NCBI GenBank assembly: GCA_013400155.1 | Contig: VXBM01000995.1 | Location: 179,964-243,963, forward strand | Direction: 5' to 3' | DNA: 64,000 bases | Source of the DNA: Helopsaltes ochotensis | Taxonomy: Eukaryota; Chordata; Aves; Passeriformes; Locustellidae | Shown: positions 26,559 through 38,953 of the stretch, in pieces | How positions within the stretch are numbered: position 1 is the first letter of the stretch | Layout of the letters: each line of letters opens with the position of its first letter | Notes under the pieces: model-generated | Told to the model about the DNA's origin: nothing | The model's database searches: none | The model's input: only the letters and a program-made list of their open reading frames with translations | Position numbers and translations under genes: made by a program

Positions 26559-29500
26559 GAAATTGGGTGCTTCTCTGAAGTCACATGCTTTCCACCCACT
26601 CAGGATCTGCCAGCCACAGAAGGGGTATTACACTGTAAAAATTTCAAGGTAGGTTGAAATGTGGAGCAGCTAATGTGGAGAGGTAACAGTTACAATTTTA
26701 TGGAAATCAGTGGAACACATCACCCCATTGGATATTAGTATGTTGCCACTACACTGTAGAACTTTAAAAGAATTGTCTGATGTAGTGTGTCTACAGTTCC
26801 TTTCTTTCCTGTGCAGATGATGCATCTACATGTCCAGGGATCACTGTAGGGACATATATTTCCTTAGTTATAGGCAGATGCACTAGATGTCCCAGGTGTG
26901 TTGGAGCAGATGAGAATCCTGTCTAAGTCCAGGAAGCTATTCCTCCTCCAAATGTGTCTTAATCCACAATCAATGTATGTACAGCATAAAACAAAGAAAC
27001 TAACCAGCTTTGACTAAACTGAGCCCTAGAGCTTCTTTAGATACAGATCTTAGCCATGAAATGACAACAAAGTTTCCACAGGAGGAAAGGATAGTGTAAT
27101 TTTTATTGTGGAAATTTAACATGTTCTTCCTTCCCCTAGCATTGTCACTCCTTCTTGCTGCAAGTGGCTAGTGGATTTTTGATCAAGGGTGTCATGTTGT
27201 AGACATTGCAGTTAGTCTACTTCTATTGGTCTACATGCTCTCTAGCCTGATGCAAAGGTGTGGGCAGGTGTGGCAACATGCTCTCAGTCCACACAGGTAA
27301 GTTTACAGTAGCTTGGGAGATGCCTGTCAAGGTTTCTGTCTAAAGGACTAACTTGCACTAGTGGAGCTGTAGGAATTGGTTTGGTAAGGGCTGGCTGAAG
27401 CTTTTTTTTTCCTTCAGATTTGAGCTTATGAATGTTTGCAATTAGATTACCATAAAGACTTGGTCTTTGATTTTGTTTCATTTGAACCAACATGGGTTTC
27501 CTACAATGCTCTCCAGCCTTAATTAAAAGTCTTGTCTTGAGTAAAAATGTTCTCCTTATGGTGAACTGGTTAACTGGTGTATAAGTGAGTGAACTGAGTG
27601 AACGCAGAATATTGAAAGAAAAACCAGCAGCAAATTCTGTTTTAAGTTGGAACAAATATCATTGGGGAAATTGCATGTAGTCATCATCAGTCATAGAGAG
27701 AGATTTTTCTGTGAGTGGCATCTAATTTAATGATTTCAGAAATGGGTGGGGGTGACTCCATCAATTTTGGGTGAGCTGACATGCTCATTACATATATAAT
27801 AGCCAGGACTTGATCCTGCAAACCTTACTCACCAGACTGAAAAACAGTCTAAGGCAATGCCATTATTATGTACAAAATAAAGGAGAAATAAAGATCAAAA
27901 TAAACATTTCTTTTCCTCCCATTTCACCATTAACAGAATACCTCTGATGCTGATAAAGTGATGGTCTTTCTTGTCTGCTCTGAGATTTAAATCAGTCTCA
28001 CATTTTTATTTTGATGTGTACTTGAGGCAAAAAGCATTATAGAAATAACCATTATAAAATCAATAATGCACAACTCAGAGGATAAACAAATTACTAGTTA
28101 TGCAGTATGTTACGACAAAGCAGTAATGTAAAGGGAAGAGAATCAAATACCTATTTCTTACAACAGTAGAACTATCCAATATCTTGCAACGGTGTCTTTT
28201 TGCTGGACTTCATTCCTCCATTTAGTGGTTTAACAAAAGGAAAAAGTAAAATTCAAAATATATGAGGCTGCCTATGCATCTTGCTAAATGCCCTTCTCTG
28301 GTGCACTGGTAGCACAACAGCTGGCAGCTGGGCAGCATATGATGATCCCAAAGTTTAAAGTCAGTGATCCTGAGGAAACAATCTTACCTTCACTGCTCTA
28401 TCTCTGTCCTGGACTGAGAAGTAAGGCTTGCTGATGTATGTAAAATACAAATCAATGTTTATTATACTTTATTTTGAGCATAAAAGTATTTTTAAAGCAT
28501 TTTTACCTCAAAGGACACTAAAATTGTTTGTGGTTAACTGAGAACAGACCTCTCCAAGAAAGAGAGTTGTTCTCTGCCAGCTATGTTATGCAATTTTGAG
28601 AAAAAAGATAATGGGAATGAAAAAGGGAAAAGGAAGAGAAGAAAAGAAGAATGAACATGAGACATAGCTGCAGAGGAGTACAGGCGAATTTGTGGGGACA
28701 CCCAGACTAGTAATCTTGGTAAAAAGTCATAAATAGGAAACAGACAATTTTTTATTTCATACTCTAGAGGGAAAAATTATTATCTTATTCTGAGAATCAA
28801 CATATGATATCAATAGACATACTGTGGGGTTGGCACTACCCTATAAAGCACTTGTGCAGGATCAGTACAGTAAAGATGTTAGCTGAGGCCGCATTATGTT
28901 AGCTTTACTTTATGGCAAATCCATCCTTTATAAATTGATAAAAAGGCTGATTTACTTCCAAAGTTTAATTCTATCCTGATTAGTGATCACTTCACCACTT
29001 GAAATACTAGAGCAGGGGGGAATTAGAAGGGAGGGAACCAGTTTCCTATTTATACCTAAAATAATAGGCATTGGACACCTGGCACCCTATAAATACTGTG
29101 ACACTATACGATGGCAAACATGGGCACAATGCACTGCTTATTCTCAGTTGGAATCCATCTGTACTCTACAGTAGTAAGACAAAAGAGGATTGTTAGCACT
29201 TAAAGGCACCTTGACGCAGTCATACCACTTGACTGTTTTATTAATTGCCCCATCTGTTAAGTGAGAACTTTCTGACATAGGTTGGTACACGCTCTTAAAC
29301 CCCTTGGTCTGCTTCCTATTGGTTCCACATGTGTTTGTATTTGTTCTCAGTAGGCAGAGATTCCAGAGAGAAAATGAACCGCTGCAGATCGATTGCAGTA
29401 TCAGTCATGCAGAAGACATGGTAATACATGCCACTTCAGTCTGATTTGCTGTTAACCCTTTGAACACAGAGAAATAGCGGGTGTGGGGCAGAGAGAAAGA

Positions 29501-30320
29501 GAGAAACCAGTAAGCTGAAAAAGACTCTACAGGGAGAAATAGGCTTGGTATTATGACTTCTAAATTACTCATCTCATTAGGGGCTCTCTGCCTTCCAATA
29601 AGTCTTTGCAAATTACATTTCCACTCCTGCCTGTCTTAGAGCTACGTACTTTAATACAGCCAAGCCAGACAGTATTAGGGTAATGTGAAAGATTACACTG
29701 CTGTGCTGAGTATTCCTGCCCATTCTGCACTGCCTGGATAATTCTCTGACAAAATTATAGTGACAGAAGCAGCGACTGAGGCCTAGAGTGACAAAAGCCA
29801 GAGCATTTAAAGGTAAGGCCATGATTCACACAAGAAGAAATAAAACAAAGACATAGTGTTCCGAAGTATTTGCAAAAGGTGTAGGCCTGCTTCCCAGAAT
29901 TTTGGGTTGGCATTTATGGTATTGCTTTAAATTATACACTAAAACATGATTTTCAGATGCGTTGAGGGAAAAATTGTAGTTTGAAGACCTGTACTATGGA
30001 CACATGGACAATAGTACATGCACAATAGTACAATTCAGAACATTTCAATTTATTGAGCACATAATCTTTATGTGAGCTCACAGGGAGAAAAGCAATATTC
30101 TCATTAATTAAAAAGGATTGCCAATGTGGTACTTGGTAGAGCTCTAAAAATTCACTGAAAAAATTCTTCAAATGTGACTTCTGTGAGTTGTACACAAGTA
30201 TTCATATAATGATGTAGGACCTGTTTTCTCAAAAGTTCAAGCAGCATAGAAATCTGTTGTTATAGTGCTACAGTTGTGTTGACTGCAAAACCTGCTAAAG
30301 TCTAAACTGAATACAAAGGT
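26559..30320. other. unique-looking non-coding DNA
   Basis: No gene recognised. The only structured item is a well-formed pair of splice-like signals at 27297 (CAG, then gtaagttt) and 27417 (a long pyrimidine run ending in cttcag) on the plus strand, described as a finding. The minus-strand ORF at 27284-27655 (123 codons) overlaps it but has no family resemblance that I recognise. Confidence 0.6.
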
Positions 30321-30824
30321 CCACAGAATCCAGTCATTGTCCATAGAACCATTTAGGCTGGAAAAGACTTGTGAGGTCATCAAGTCCTACCATAAACCTG
30401 ACGATGGCAAGTCCACCACTAGTGCCACTTCTACCTCTCTTTGGATACCTCCAGGGAGAATGAAAAGCCACTTTCCCGGATTTCCCTTTTCAGTGCCTGT
30501 CTGGTTTCTGTGAAGAAATGTTTCCTAATATCCAATCCAAACTTTTTCTGATGCAACTTGAAGTCATTCAATCTCATTCTATCTCTTGTTACTTGGGAGA
30601 AGAGACTGATCCCCACCTTACCACAACCCCAAGTAGTTGTAGAGAGTGATTAGGTCTCCCTAGCCTTCCTTTCCTCGAGGCTAAACAACTGCAACTCCCT
30701 CAGCTGCTTCTCATGGAACTCCAGACCTTTCACCAACTTTGCTGACCTTCTCTGGACAACAATCCTCAATGCCTTTCTTCTAGTGAAGGGCCCAGAAGAG
30801 GGCATAGCCCCTGATGTGTGGACA
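30321..30824 (-). mobile_element. CR1 LINE fragment, minus strand
   Basis: About 0.5 kb, reverse complement of the avian CR1 3' region. The left end shows ccacagaatcc and atagaaccatttaggctgg. The middle shows the gtttcctaatatccaatcc block. On the minus strand a partial frame (within 30431-30616) still reads with the CR1 pattern ending in LDIRKHFFTE. It ends near 30.82 kb at the gggcccagaagagggc block and is 5'-truncated. The sense frame holds stops beyond the 61-codon remnant, so it cannot make reverse transcriptase. A second CR1 lies about 125 bases to the right in the same orientation. Confidence 0.9.
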
Positions 30825-30948
30825 ATCATAGCCTATAATTAGATATAAAGTAAATGTGTAGTGGTTACACTAGAGAGCTAGAGGATGCATTAGAGATGAC
30901 TCATACAAATTTTAATGCAGTTTTTACATGATATTTTAGCTTTACCAA

Positions 30949-31430
30949 TCACAGAATCATAGAATAGTTTGGGTTGGAAGGGACTTTAAAGAGCATGTAG
31001 TTCCAAACCCATTGCCATGGACAGGGACACCTTTCACTAGAACTCTTTACTCAGAGCGCCATCCAACCTGGTCCTGAACACTTCCAGGAATGGGGTGCCC
31101 ATAGCTTCTCTGGGCATTTTGTCCTTCACCACCCTCACAGTAAAGAATTTTTTTCTAGTATTTAATCTAAACCCACTCTCTTTCAGTTTGGAGCCATTCC
31201 TCTTGACCTGTCACTACGTGCTTGTATAATTAGTGTCTCTCCTTCTCTCTTGTAGATTCCCTTCAGGTGGGGGAAGGCTACAATTAGGTTAGCCTGAAGC
31301 CTTCCCTTTTCTGGGGTGAAAAACCCCAATTCACCCAGCCTTTCCTCATAGGAGAGGCACTCCATCTTTCTAATAAATTTGACAGTATTTCTCTGGACTT
31401 GCTCCAAGATGTCCTTTCTGTGCTCAGAAT
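30949..31430 (-). mobile_element. CR1 LINE fragment, minus strand, with partial RT tail
   Basis: It opens with tcacagaatcatagaata and ggttggaagggacttt, the textbook reverse-complemented CR1 3' end. It is the least decayed 3' end in the window. On the minus strand, codons 31407 to 31183 keep a 74-residue piece of the reverse-transcriptase C-terminal region, with recognisable CR1 landmarks such as EQVQRNTVKFIRKME and LSYEERLGELGFF. The frame is lost beyond that. It stops near 31.43 kb, so it is 5'-truncated. Its sequence differs in subfamily detail from the neighbour at 30.3-30.8 kb, so the two look like separate insertions rather than one broken copy. Confidence 0.93.
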
Positions 31431-34020
31431 AATCCTAAAAAATAAATCAAAGATTTAATCCCAGAGTTTATGTGAGATGGACAGTTTATGTACTTTGGAG
31501 GGTAACAGACACTCTACATGAACAGAATTAAAAGATGACTGATGGTGTTTCAGGCATCTCTTTAAAGATCTATATTTTCTAAAAGAGCTCAGAGTTAGTC
31601 AAGCATAGAAGTTTCCAGGTGTACATGAAGGATATGTAAATTGGCCCACTCTTTCATGGTCTCCTGGCAGAATAACGTGTGTACATCTTTCTCACAGAAG
31701 ACTGTAGTAAGAAGATGTGGAAATTTCCTAGTTTTGGAGCTTTGAGTCAAATTTTCTATTCTAACATCATTATTTTTCATGTGTTGAATTTGTTTGGCTT
31801 CTTAACACATCTTGGTGACTCAAGGGAATTTCCACTAAAATTATTTCTTTCTCAACGTTCCTTTTTATAGATGCTCAATTTTAACTGCCAATTGTCTTAG
31901 TGTATGGTGCTTGTTGAGGGGTATCCAGAGGCTGTGCTCTTTAAGTTTTGCCTTTTTTTAAACTGAGAGATCACATGAAAAAAATTTGTGAGCATTGGAT
32001 CATATTTAGAAATTAAAGTGCTATTAACATTACAATTTTATTTTTTAATGTACTTCCTATTTTTTAAGGTCAGAAAGAATCTTGACCAATAAAATGTTAA
32101 TATTTCATTTACAGGTATTAGCTAATTGTTCCTCTTTTCCAAACTATTACTTTAAAATTGAAGTAGTTATTATTGAGAATGTACGTAGAAGTATTTGCTG
32201 TGTTCTGTTTCTGAGGGAGTGAAATAAAAACAGGAAACAGTTATCATCAGAACCCTACAAAACAATCTTGAGTCCAACTCAGTTAAAAGCAGCACACTAG
32301 CCTCAAAAAGTTGTCCTTTGTACAAATAGACTTAGTACAGACATTTACCTATATAATAGTTTCTAAGGTGATAAGACACCTTATGATGATAAATTCTGGG
32401 AAGTCACAATAAGTAGTTGTTGGAGAGACAAGAAGTGATTTCTTTCTTGTCCTGGTGTCCCTGACTCATGTGGTTTCACATCTGTAGCCTCATTATATGA
32501 AAAGAGAATGTTAAAGGCCTGCTGTAGGGGTGTGCTGATCATAAAATTCCTTAATAAACCCTTTATTTCTAGAAAAATATTTTTTTTATAAGCATTCATT
32601 TCACAGAACATTTTAAGATGATTTATAATTAAGAGCCAATGCCCGTGGACTAGAATAGGGAAATGATCTCCTGCTGGTTCATGAATGCAGAAGCATTTAT
32701 TTTCCAAACAGCTGATCCTTTGGCACTGTTGTATTAGAGCAATATTTTTTAATTATATAGAATGAGTAGAGCAGGTTTATCTGATAGATATGAGTGCACA
32801 GGTGTAACAGATACTGTACTGTTTGTCCCAGTGCACTCTTACAGAGTTAAAAGTGGCTCTCTCTAGGTCCTAGATAAGTTACTGATTTTGTGCCGACCTT
32901 TTTATTTAACTGGGCTACTTGAAGACTTCTTGTTTTGATGTTTCCATTCTCTTCCATTCCATTTCTTAGAAAAAGACAGCAAAATTTAAATTTCTAGAAA
33001 TTTATAATTATTTCCACAAAACAGGCTCTTATTAGAAAAGTGTTGGGATATAAGAAAGAAAATTAAGACGTATATCCTCTATAAAGCAAACAAGGATTAA
33101 CAGAATTGTATGTTAATGGACTTGCTCAAGGGCACACATGGTTCCAACAGTCTGTGTGCAGCTTGAGTTTTACTTTAAATCTTGCCTTTGTTATGATTCC
33201 CAGAAGTGAGCAGTGCCATGTTAACAGGAATAAAGACACAGAATTTCCCTTTCAGAAGAGGTCTGTCTGCACTCTTTTTTTTTTTTTTTTTTTTTTTTTT
33301 TCCCTCCATGTGTACATGCCTGTGACTCAAACTTCAAGAAAATGGTGGAGAAACATGGTTTTATGCAACAGTCAGTCTCATAGTCAGCTGAACATATATT
33401 CTAATGCTAGCTATGTCACTGGCTCCTTCTGTCACTCTGCACAACTAACTGCTCTGTCTCCCTCCTGGGACTCTAGCATTAGATTATTAGCATTTTTATA
33501 AACCATCAAGAGTTGATAAAAAATATCTTTAGCAACAGTTTTTTGGGATATAGTAGAAAAATGAACTAGGTAGCAGTTACAGAAGAAGGAAGTCCTCCTA
33601 GAGATTGAGTGCTGAACATGAAAACAGATCATCTCAGAAGGAACCTTTGAAGAAAAAAAATGACATGATTTTTTTTAAATCTTACAGAAAAGGAACTATA
33701 AATAAATGGTAATGTTGTGAAATATTAACCTGACAAGGCAAGTGATGATTATGAAAATTCAGAGTTAGCGGGCTTTCCTTACAACTTTTTGATATGAATA
33801 CTGTTGAAGATGTTGCAAAATGCCTTCCAATGATAAAGATTTAACCATCACAATGGCTTGGCGTCCTGTTGGTTAGGAAATATGTTTCTTCTCTGTCACA
33901 CTCCCCCACTCCTTTGAAACACTTAATGAGTTAGGTAAAGGGTTAAAATTTGAAACCGGTAGAAACACCAAAAAGATGTAGTGGTTTCATGTTCACTGAA
34001 TTTTGCTTGCTAAATTTTTG
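31431..34020. other. unique-looking non-coding DNA
   Basis: No gene recognised. A 27-base poly-T run lies at 33275-33301. The stretch gacttgctcaagggcaca near 33.12 kb faintly recalls a MIR/L2 3' segment but is too short to call. The 131-codon ORF at 33106-33501 reads through the poly-T run and is an artefact of it. Near 33977 the 11-mer TGTAGTGGTTT, identical to the first 11 bases of LTR-C on its own strand, occurs in the opposite orientation. Confidence 0.6.
33275..33301. repeat. poly-T run (27 bases)
   Basis: An uninterrupted T run. It could be the tail of a minus-strand retroposon, but no body is recognisable next to it. Confidence 0.85.
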
Positions 34021-35423
34021 TGTAGTGGTCTAAATACTTCTTTAGTGTAGAACAGGATTAGAATAAAGACAAAACAGGCTCAACTTAAAAGAGAAAAAAA
34101 TCTAGTTAAATTTATTAACACACATTAAAAAAGAACAAAAAAAATTTGAAACCTCTTAAAAGCACCACTCTTCCCATATGAATAGTTTACTTTTCTTACA
34201 AAACAATGTAAAGAGACAGGACTCAGAACTCCAAGTTAGTACTACTTATAAAATAGTCTTTCACCCAGCCTTCAAGAGAGAAAGTTTCTCCTTGTTATGG
34301 TAACTCTACAAGTCTGTGGCTCCCCAACCCCACAAAAGCAGCCCGCCTGAGAAACTTGCAATTGTGGAAAACTTCCCAAAAACAGCAACCTTTTTATGGC
34401 AGCATGTGGGCCTTTGACCCCTGTTGGGGTTTCATCTTTTTAAAAGATGCATAGCTATACAACAAAAAGGGCTTTTTTATCTTCAGGAAACAAATATCTT
34501 CGTTCTCCCTGGTGCCAGAGTTTCTTCTCATCTCACTTTGTTCACATAGCTCATAAGATCACTAGATCACAGTCTTTTAGTCCAAAATTCACTTGAATAA
34601 ATCAACTACCCTTCGCTTGGAAACTATAAAAACATCTCTTCAATTCAGAGTTCACGATTTAAAGGAATAGTACAGTTTGTTACCACAAATCAAAGGAGAT
34701 TTTCAGCTTAAAATTAAGGCAACCTGCCATCTCTTCCATTTAAGAAGTCACTTTTCTTTTACTGACTTTGATATCTTCATACTGTCCTTTACATATCTCC
34801 AATTTGGCTTTTTCTTCTCTCTCTCAAAAGGGTTAGTCTAAAAAGGTCTCAGTCTGTGTCAGGAAAGAATTAACATTCCTTGCCTGGGCCTGCAGATGGC
34901 CACGTGGTCTCTGCTGAGGCAGCAGCTGCAAAAGTCTTGCCAGCATGTTGGATCCACACTGTTGAAAGAAACTGAGAATAGCTGAGATATTTCACGAGTC
35001 CAGAGTGTCTCTCTCCTTCTCCACCCTTGGATCTCACAAGGGTGGGCCCAGTCCAGCCTGAGCTCGGTGCCATTCCTCGCAGGGGGACTCAGGAGCATTC
35101 TCTCAGCCTGGGGCTCTCCTCTCCCTCTCCTCTGAGCTGTCAGGCTCGGTGGTGGTGCTGGTGGGGGAAGCTCGACTCAGCCCCGCCAGGGCCCCAGCCA
35201 CTGCCGCGCCCGGCCAAGCCCAGCCGGGACAGTGGGGCCCAAGCCCGCACTGCCACCCCCTACCTGGCCACAGCAAGAAGAGAGGTCATGCCCCGGGATT
35301 TCTCATATTTAAAGTCAGTTTTCCCAGAGGTGTATACCTGCATCCCATTGGTCCATCTGGCTGTCAATTTTAAAGTACATCACCAATTAACTTTCTTTTT
35401 ACCATCCATGCCAAACCACTACA
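34021..35423 (-). mobile_element. probable solo LTR of an endogenous retrovirus (LTR-C), minus strand
   Basis: On the minus strand it begins TGTAGTGGTTTGGCATGG (35423 downwards). It has a CpG- and GC-rich middle at about 35.03-35.30 kb, a polyadenylation signal AATAAA at 34116-34111, and a possible end AGACCACTACA at 34021. This gives inverted ends TGTAGTGGT / ACCACTACA and a 1.4-kb element with about 95 bases after the AATAAA, much like LTR-D. An alternative left end is 34046 (tgtag...ctaca), where the four bases before (ttag) equal the four after 35423, which would suit a 4-bp target duplication. I cannot decide between the two. No gag, pol or env region adjoins it. ORFs over its GC-rich part (for example 35027-35452) are not genes. 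The family name is not known to me. Confidence 0.7.
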
Positions 35424-38400
35424 TTAGGTCACATTCTAGCAGTTTCCTTTGAAAGATATTTTTGAGTAGAACTATAAATTCTTTAAAAAAATGTAAGTAA
35501 TACACTATTTCCGATGTTGAACACTGTTGGTCTGCATTAAATTAATTAAAGAAAGATTCATTTTTTTTTACTAGGAGAGAGTAAGAAAGCAGGAAGTGTT
35601 CTTTACACATCAGTCTCTCCTAGGGAATAATTGAATGCCAAGACTGCTGACCAGGCTGCAGCTGTAATGAGCTTTTATTAACTTTTCTATTAGTGCTCCA
35701 ATTCTTTGTCTACTAAGGTCCTCTGCTTTAACATGGCAGCAATCCCAGGTGGATGACCATGCAGTAGCGTGTTGATTTTCCTCAGCTAATAAATAAGAGA
35801 ATGCTTTCCCTGAAGCTAAGCAGCATTATCTGCAAATATATCCTTTGCACATAGTGTGTCCAAATGTCTGGGAACAATGTAAATCAGAGTTCACATCACT
35901 CAAAGTTTAAGTGTCTGTTGAAGAGCTGGGCCATTCATGGTGGATCAAAACTCACTGTTAGAGGTGACACACCGTTTGTGTTTGGTAACAACGTATATTT
36001 TAAAAGGTTATGAGCCTAATGGCTTATAAGGTCTTATGCCATTATTACTCAGGTGCATTAGTACCACTAAAGAGCTACTCCAAATTGAGACTAGCAAAAG
36101 CATGGCTGAACCCAGGTTTCTGGCTGGACAAAAGTCTTTGTCTTCTTTCTTTTCCAAGGAAAGTAACTTTATGGCTTTTTGTGTCCAGCAAGTTCAAAGG
36201 GAGAAGAGTTCTGTGGAGGGTTGAGGAAACAGCTGTTCATTCCTGAAAACATAATGAAGCTTATGGAAGAGTCATTCTAGTTAAAATGTCTTATGTTTTG
36301 TGTTTTATGGATTGCAGAGAAAAAAACCTGTGTACCTAAATACCCTTGGTACTAACTAACCAGAATGTTCTCTCAAGAACACCTCTTCAGTAGGCATGAA
36401 TGAGAAGGTAAGATGAGGCAAAGTAGACAAGAAGGTGATTAAGGCGCAAAAAAAGATGCCAGTATAATTGACTAAAGAAAACTTAAGTTGGATCTCACAG
36501 CTAAGTGTAAGTCTGCTAAGTCTTCCTGTGAAGATCTCACCCACATCTCTGGCACTTCCACAGCAGATAACCTAAGCTGACATTCATCTTGGCTGCATGA
36601 CAGAAGTAATGTTTTCAGCTGGACAAACTGTTGTCAAACAGCAGCTCCATTGAATTACTCATGCTTTCCTTTGTGACCATACATGTTTTCTTTTCCATAG
36701 CACTGGTTTTTGATTTGGGTGGGTTTGTACGGCTTTTGGTGGTGTTTTTTGGTTTTTGTTTTGTTTTGTTTTTTGGGTTTTTTGTTTGTTTGTTTGTTTT
36801 GGGGTTTTTTGTTTGTTTTTTTGTTTTGCTTTGTTTTGTTTTGTTTTTTGGGTCGGGGGGCTTGTATATACTGAGGTACACTCAGTCCCTCTTTCCACTT
36901 CTCAGTCTTGCCAGGTTTACTTCCACGGAGTGGTCATGTATCATTCACTCACAGTATTTTGATGAGAAGCAAACAATGATGACTTTGATCAATTTTGTAA
37001 AGCAGTCTTGTTAGTGTGTGAGATATAGTTGTGGGGAAAAGTTATTGTACTTGCCATTTTGCCTCCCAGTTTTTTAACTTTATAGTATAAATGAGGCCTT
37101 CATGGTTATTGATACAACTCTGACAAGCCCAGCCTTTTTTCATCCCAGTCCACAACAGACAAGATCCTAGATATGAACAAGAGGAATTACAAAATATTTG
37201 CACTATGGGAATATTACTTAAAATACATCAAAATTACATTGGATAAGGAATCATTCAGCTAGTTGTCCAGTTGCCTCTGAAAAAAATATTTAGCAAAAAG
37301 GGTGGGATGATTTGCACCAATATTTATCCTCCCAAAACACTGTCAGTCAACAATGTTTTTCTCTCTTCTTCTGAGAAACAGGATTTGTCAGACTTCCTGA
37401 GCCAGTGGTATTTAAAATATAAACAAACTAAGACCAAAAAAAAAAAAATAGGTGTTTTTCTACAAAGGAGCTATTCATTTGTGCTTGGCTTTTCATTAAA
37501 AAATAAATAGAGATATCGCAAAATGTCTAACTACAGACCTGTATAAAAACAATTTTGTGTAGGGCAGTATCTATTTTTTTCCCATGAACTTTTGATTGGT
37601 CTGCTTCTTAATCAACTTGGTCAGTAAAAAATCGTAAATCTGGCTGTTTTATTCTCCTCTGATTCTTGTGATACTTCCTTCTTTTGATCACTGTCAAATC
37701 ACAGTCAATGAGTAGCCTAAAATTAGTGGACCTATGTGTGTAGTAAGGTGATAATGTGCTAGGCAGATGGTAGGCTTTGTCCTTTCATCTGTGCTGTCAG
37801 CTGCAGACAGACACTGGTGGAAGAGTGAAGAATTACACCTCTGAAATATGTTCCCCAGATGTAAGCATTTCATAATCAGCACAGTAAAACAAATATAACA
37901 CCCTAGACTGAAAGCATCTAAAAAAAAGTCCTTTCTCCCATGCTTTAGTTGTATGATCTCCTTCATCCAAACACCCTCAGTCTCAAAAAAACTGATGAAC
38001 AATGGAATATGTTTTTATTGTCATGTGTTAGGAACAACACAGCATGATTTTCCTGGGGTTTCATTGGTCTATTTCTTGTTTAAGACATCATGCCTCTGTC
38101 ATAATGTGAAAATTGCCCACCATTATCAGTTCATCAACCAGATCATAAAAGTAAATAGAGGGACAAAACCAAATTAGATCTACTTATATTTACAAGAAAA
38201 ACTAATGATACATTTTCCAATTTTCCTCTATCAAGCAAGGAATTTTGAACCCTTGCTGTAAAGGCTCAGTTCATGACACAAGAGGTGATTAGAAGCCCTT
38301 TTTGTGGCAGAAAGACAAAAATGCATCTTGGTGTGTAGGCCTAGGAAAAGCAGAAACTTTGCTCTAGATAGTGTAGCCCCTGTCTCCCATGTTTTTCCTA

Positions 38401-38876
38401 TAGGTCCAGTATTTTACTGCAAGGGGACATGTATGAGCAGGGGGTGTTCAGCACTGTCTGTCTACTCACCGACTACCACTTCTCCTTCCTGGCTGAATGT
38501 CTGTGAGTACTCTTGTGTGGAGGCTCAGTGCCAGTTACAGGTCGCAGGGTCACATGGGTCACAGGGTGTGCACGAAGCGCCAGCAGCTGGAGACACTACT
38601 TGTATATAGGGTAAGAAGTTTGGGAGCCACAAACTGGGTGGCCTGCGCTGGGTACGATTGATAATAGACAGTCTGAGTGCTGTCTACTGGACTGACAATA
38701 GGTTCAAGTCAGTTACTTCAGAGACCCAGGGTCTGAGCTGGGTAATAGTAAGTTCCTCCAAGCTAACCAGAGAGTTGTTGCTGAGGTCCAAAGCAGCTGC
38801 AAATGTAGGTCTAAGACCAGTTAACTGGAGTGATACATGTTAACTTAAACCTATGGAACTTGAAGTAACGTCCTTG
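35424..38876. other. mostly unique DNA with a T/G tract and an unclassified GC-richer segment
   Basis: No gene recognised. It includes the T/G tract at 36703-36860. From about 38.30 to 38.84 kb the base composition is more balanced, with several ctgggt/gtctgag-like motifs repeated at short range (near 38.63, 38.67, 38.73 kb). It resembles an old dispersed repeat such as a decayed LTR, but I cannot name it. ORFs there (38304-38609, 38658-38843) show no family features. Confidence 0.5.
36703..36860. repeat. T/G-rich low-complexity tract
   Basis: About 160 bases made almost only of T and G on the plus strand: runs of T3-T7 separated by G, GG, GGG or GGGG, with a short (GTTT)n core near 36783-36800 and ending in ggtcgggggg. 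Overlapping ORFs on both strands (Phe/Gly/Leu/Val on one, Lys/Gln/Thr/Pro on the other) are products of the repeat, not genes. Confidence 0.9.
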
Positions 38877-38953
38877 CCATTTTACACTTGGGAAAGCTGA
38901 GGCAGAAAAAGGATACAGAAACCAATTTACCTAACAGGCCAAAGGTAGGTCAT
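38877..38953 (-). mobile_element. probable MIR SINE fragment, minus strand
   Basis: The plus strand reads ccattttacacttgggaaa, then gctgaggcag, and further on a tttacctaacaggccaaagg stretch. This parallels the reverse-complemented MIR 3' half (attttacag...gaaactgaggcacag...acttgcccaaggtc). It is an ancient amniote repeat, heavily diverged. An L2-type origin is possible because the two families share this end. Confidence 0.5.

Noticed and set aside
27284..27655. 123-codon minus-strand ORF
   Set aside because: No recognisable motif or exon structure, and the length is compatible with chance.
33110..33145. Possible MIR/L2 piece (gacttgctcaagggcaca)
   Set aside because: Only about 20 bases of resemblance, too short to support.
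33106..33501. 131-codon ORF
   Set aside because: The frame reads through a 27-base poly-T run (a string of Phe), with no coding signal on either side.
35027..35452. 141-codon ORF over a GC-rich stretch
   Set aside because: It falls in the CpG-rich part of LTR-C, with several frames open at once.
36615..37014. Hydrophobic Phe/Gly/Leu ORFs and Lys/Gln/Thr ORFs on opposite strands
   Set aside because: Direct translation of the T/G low-complexity tract.
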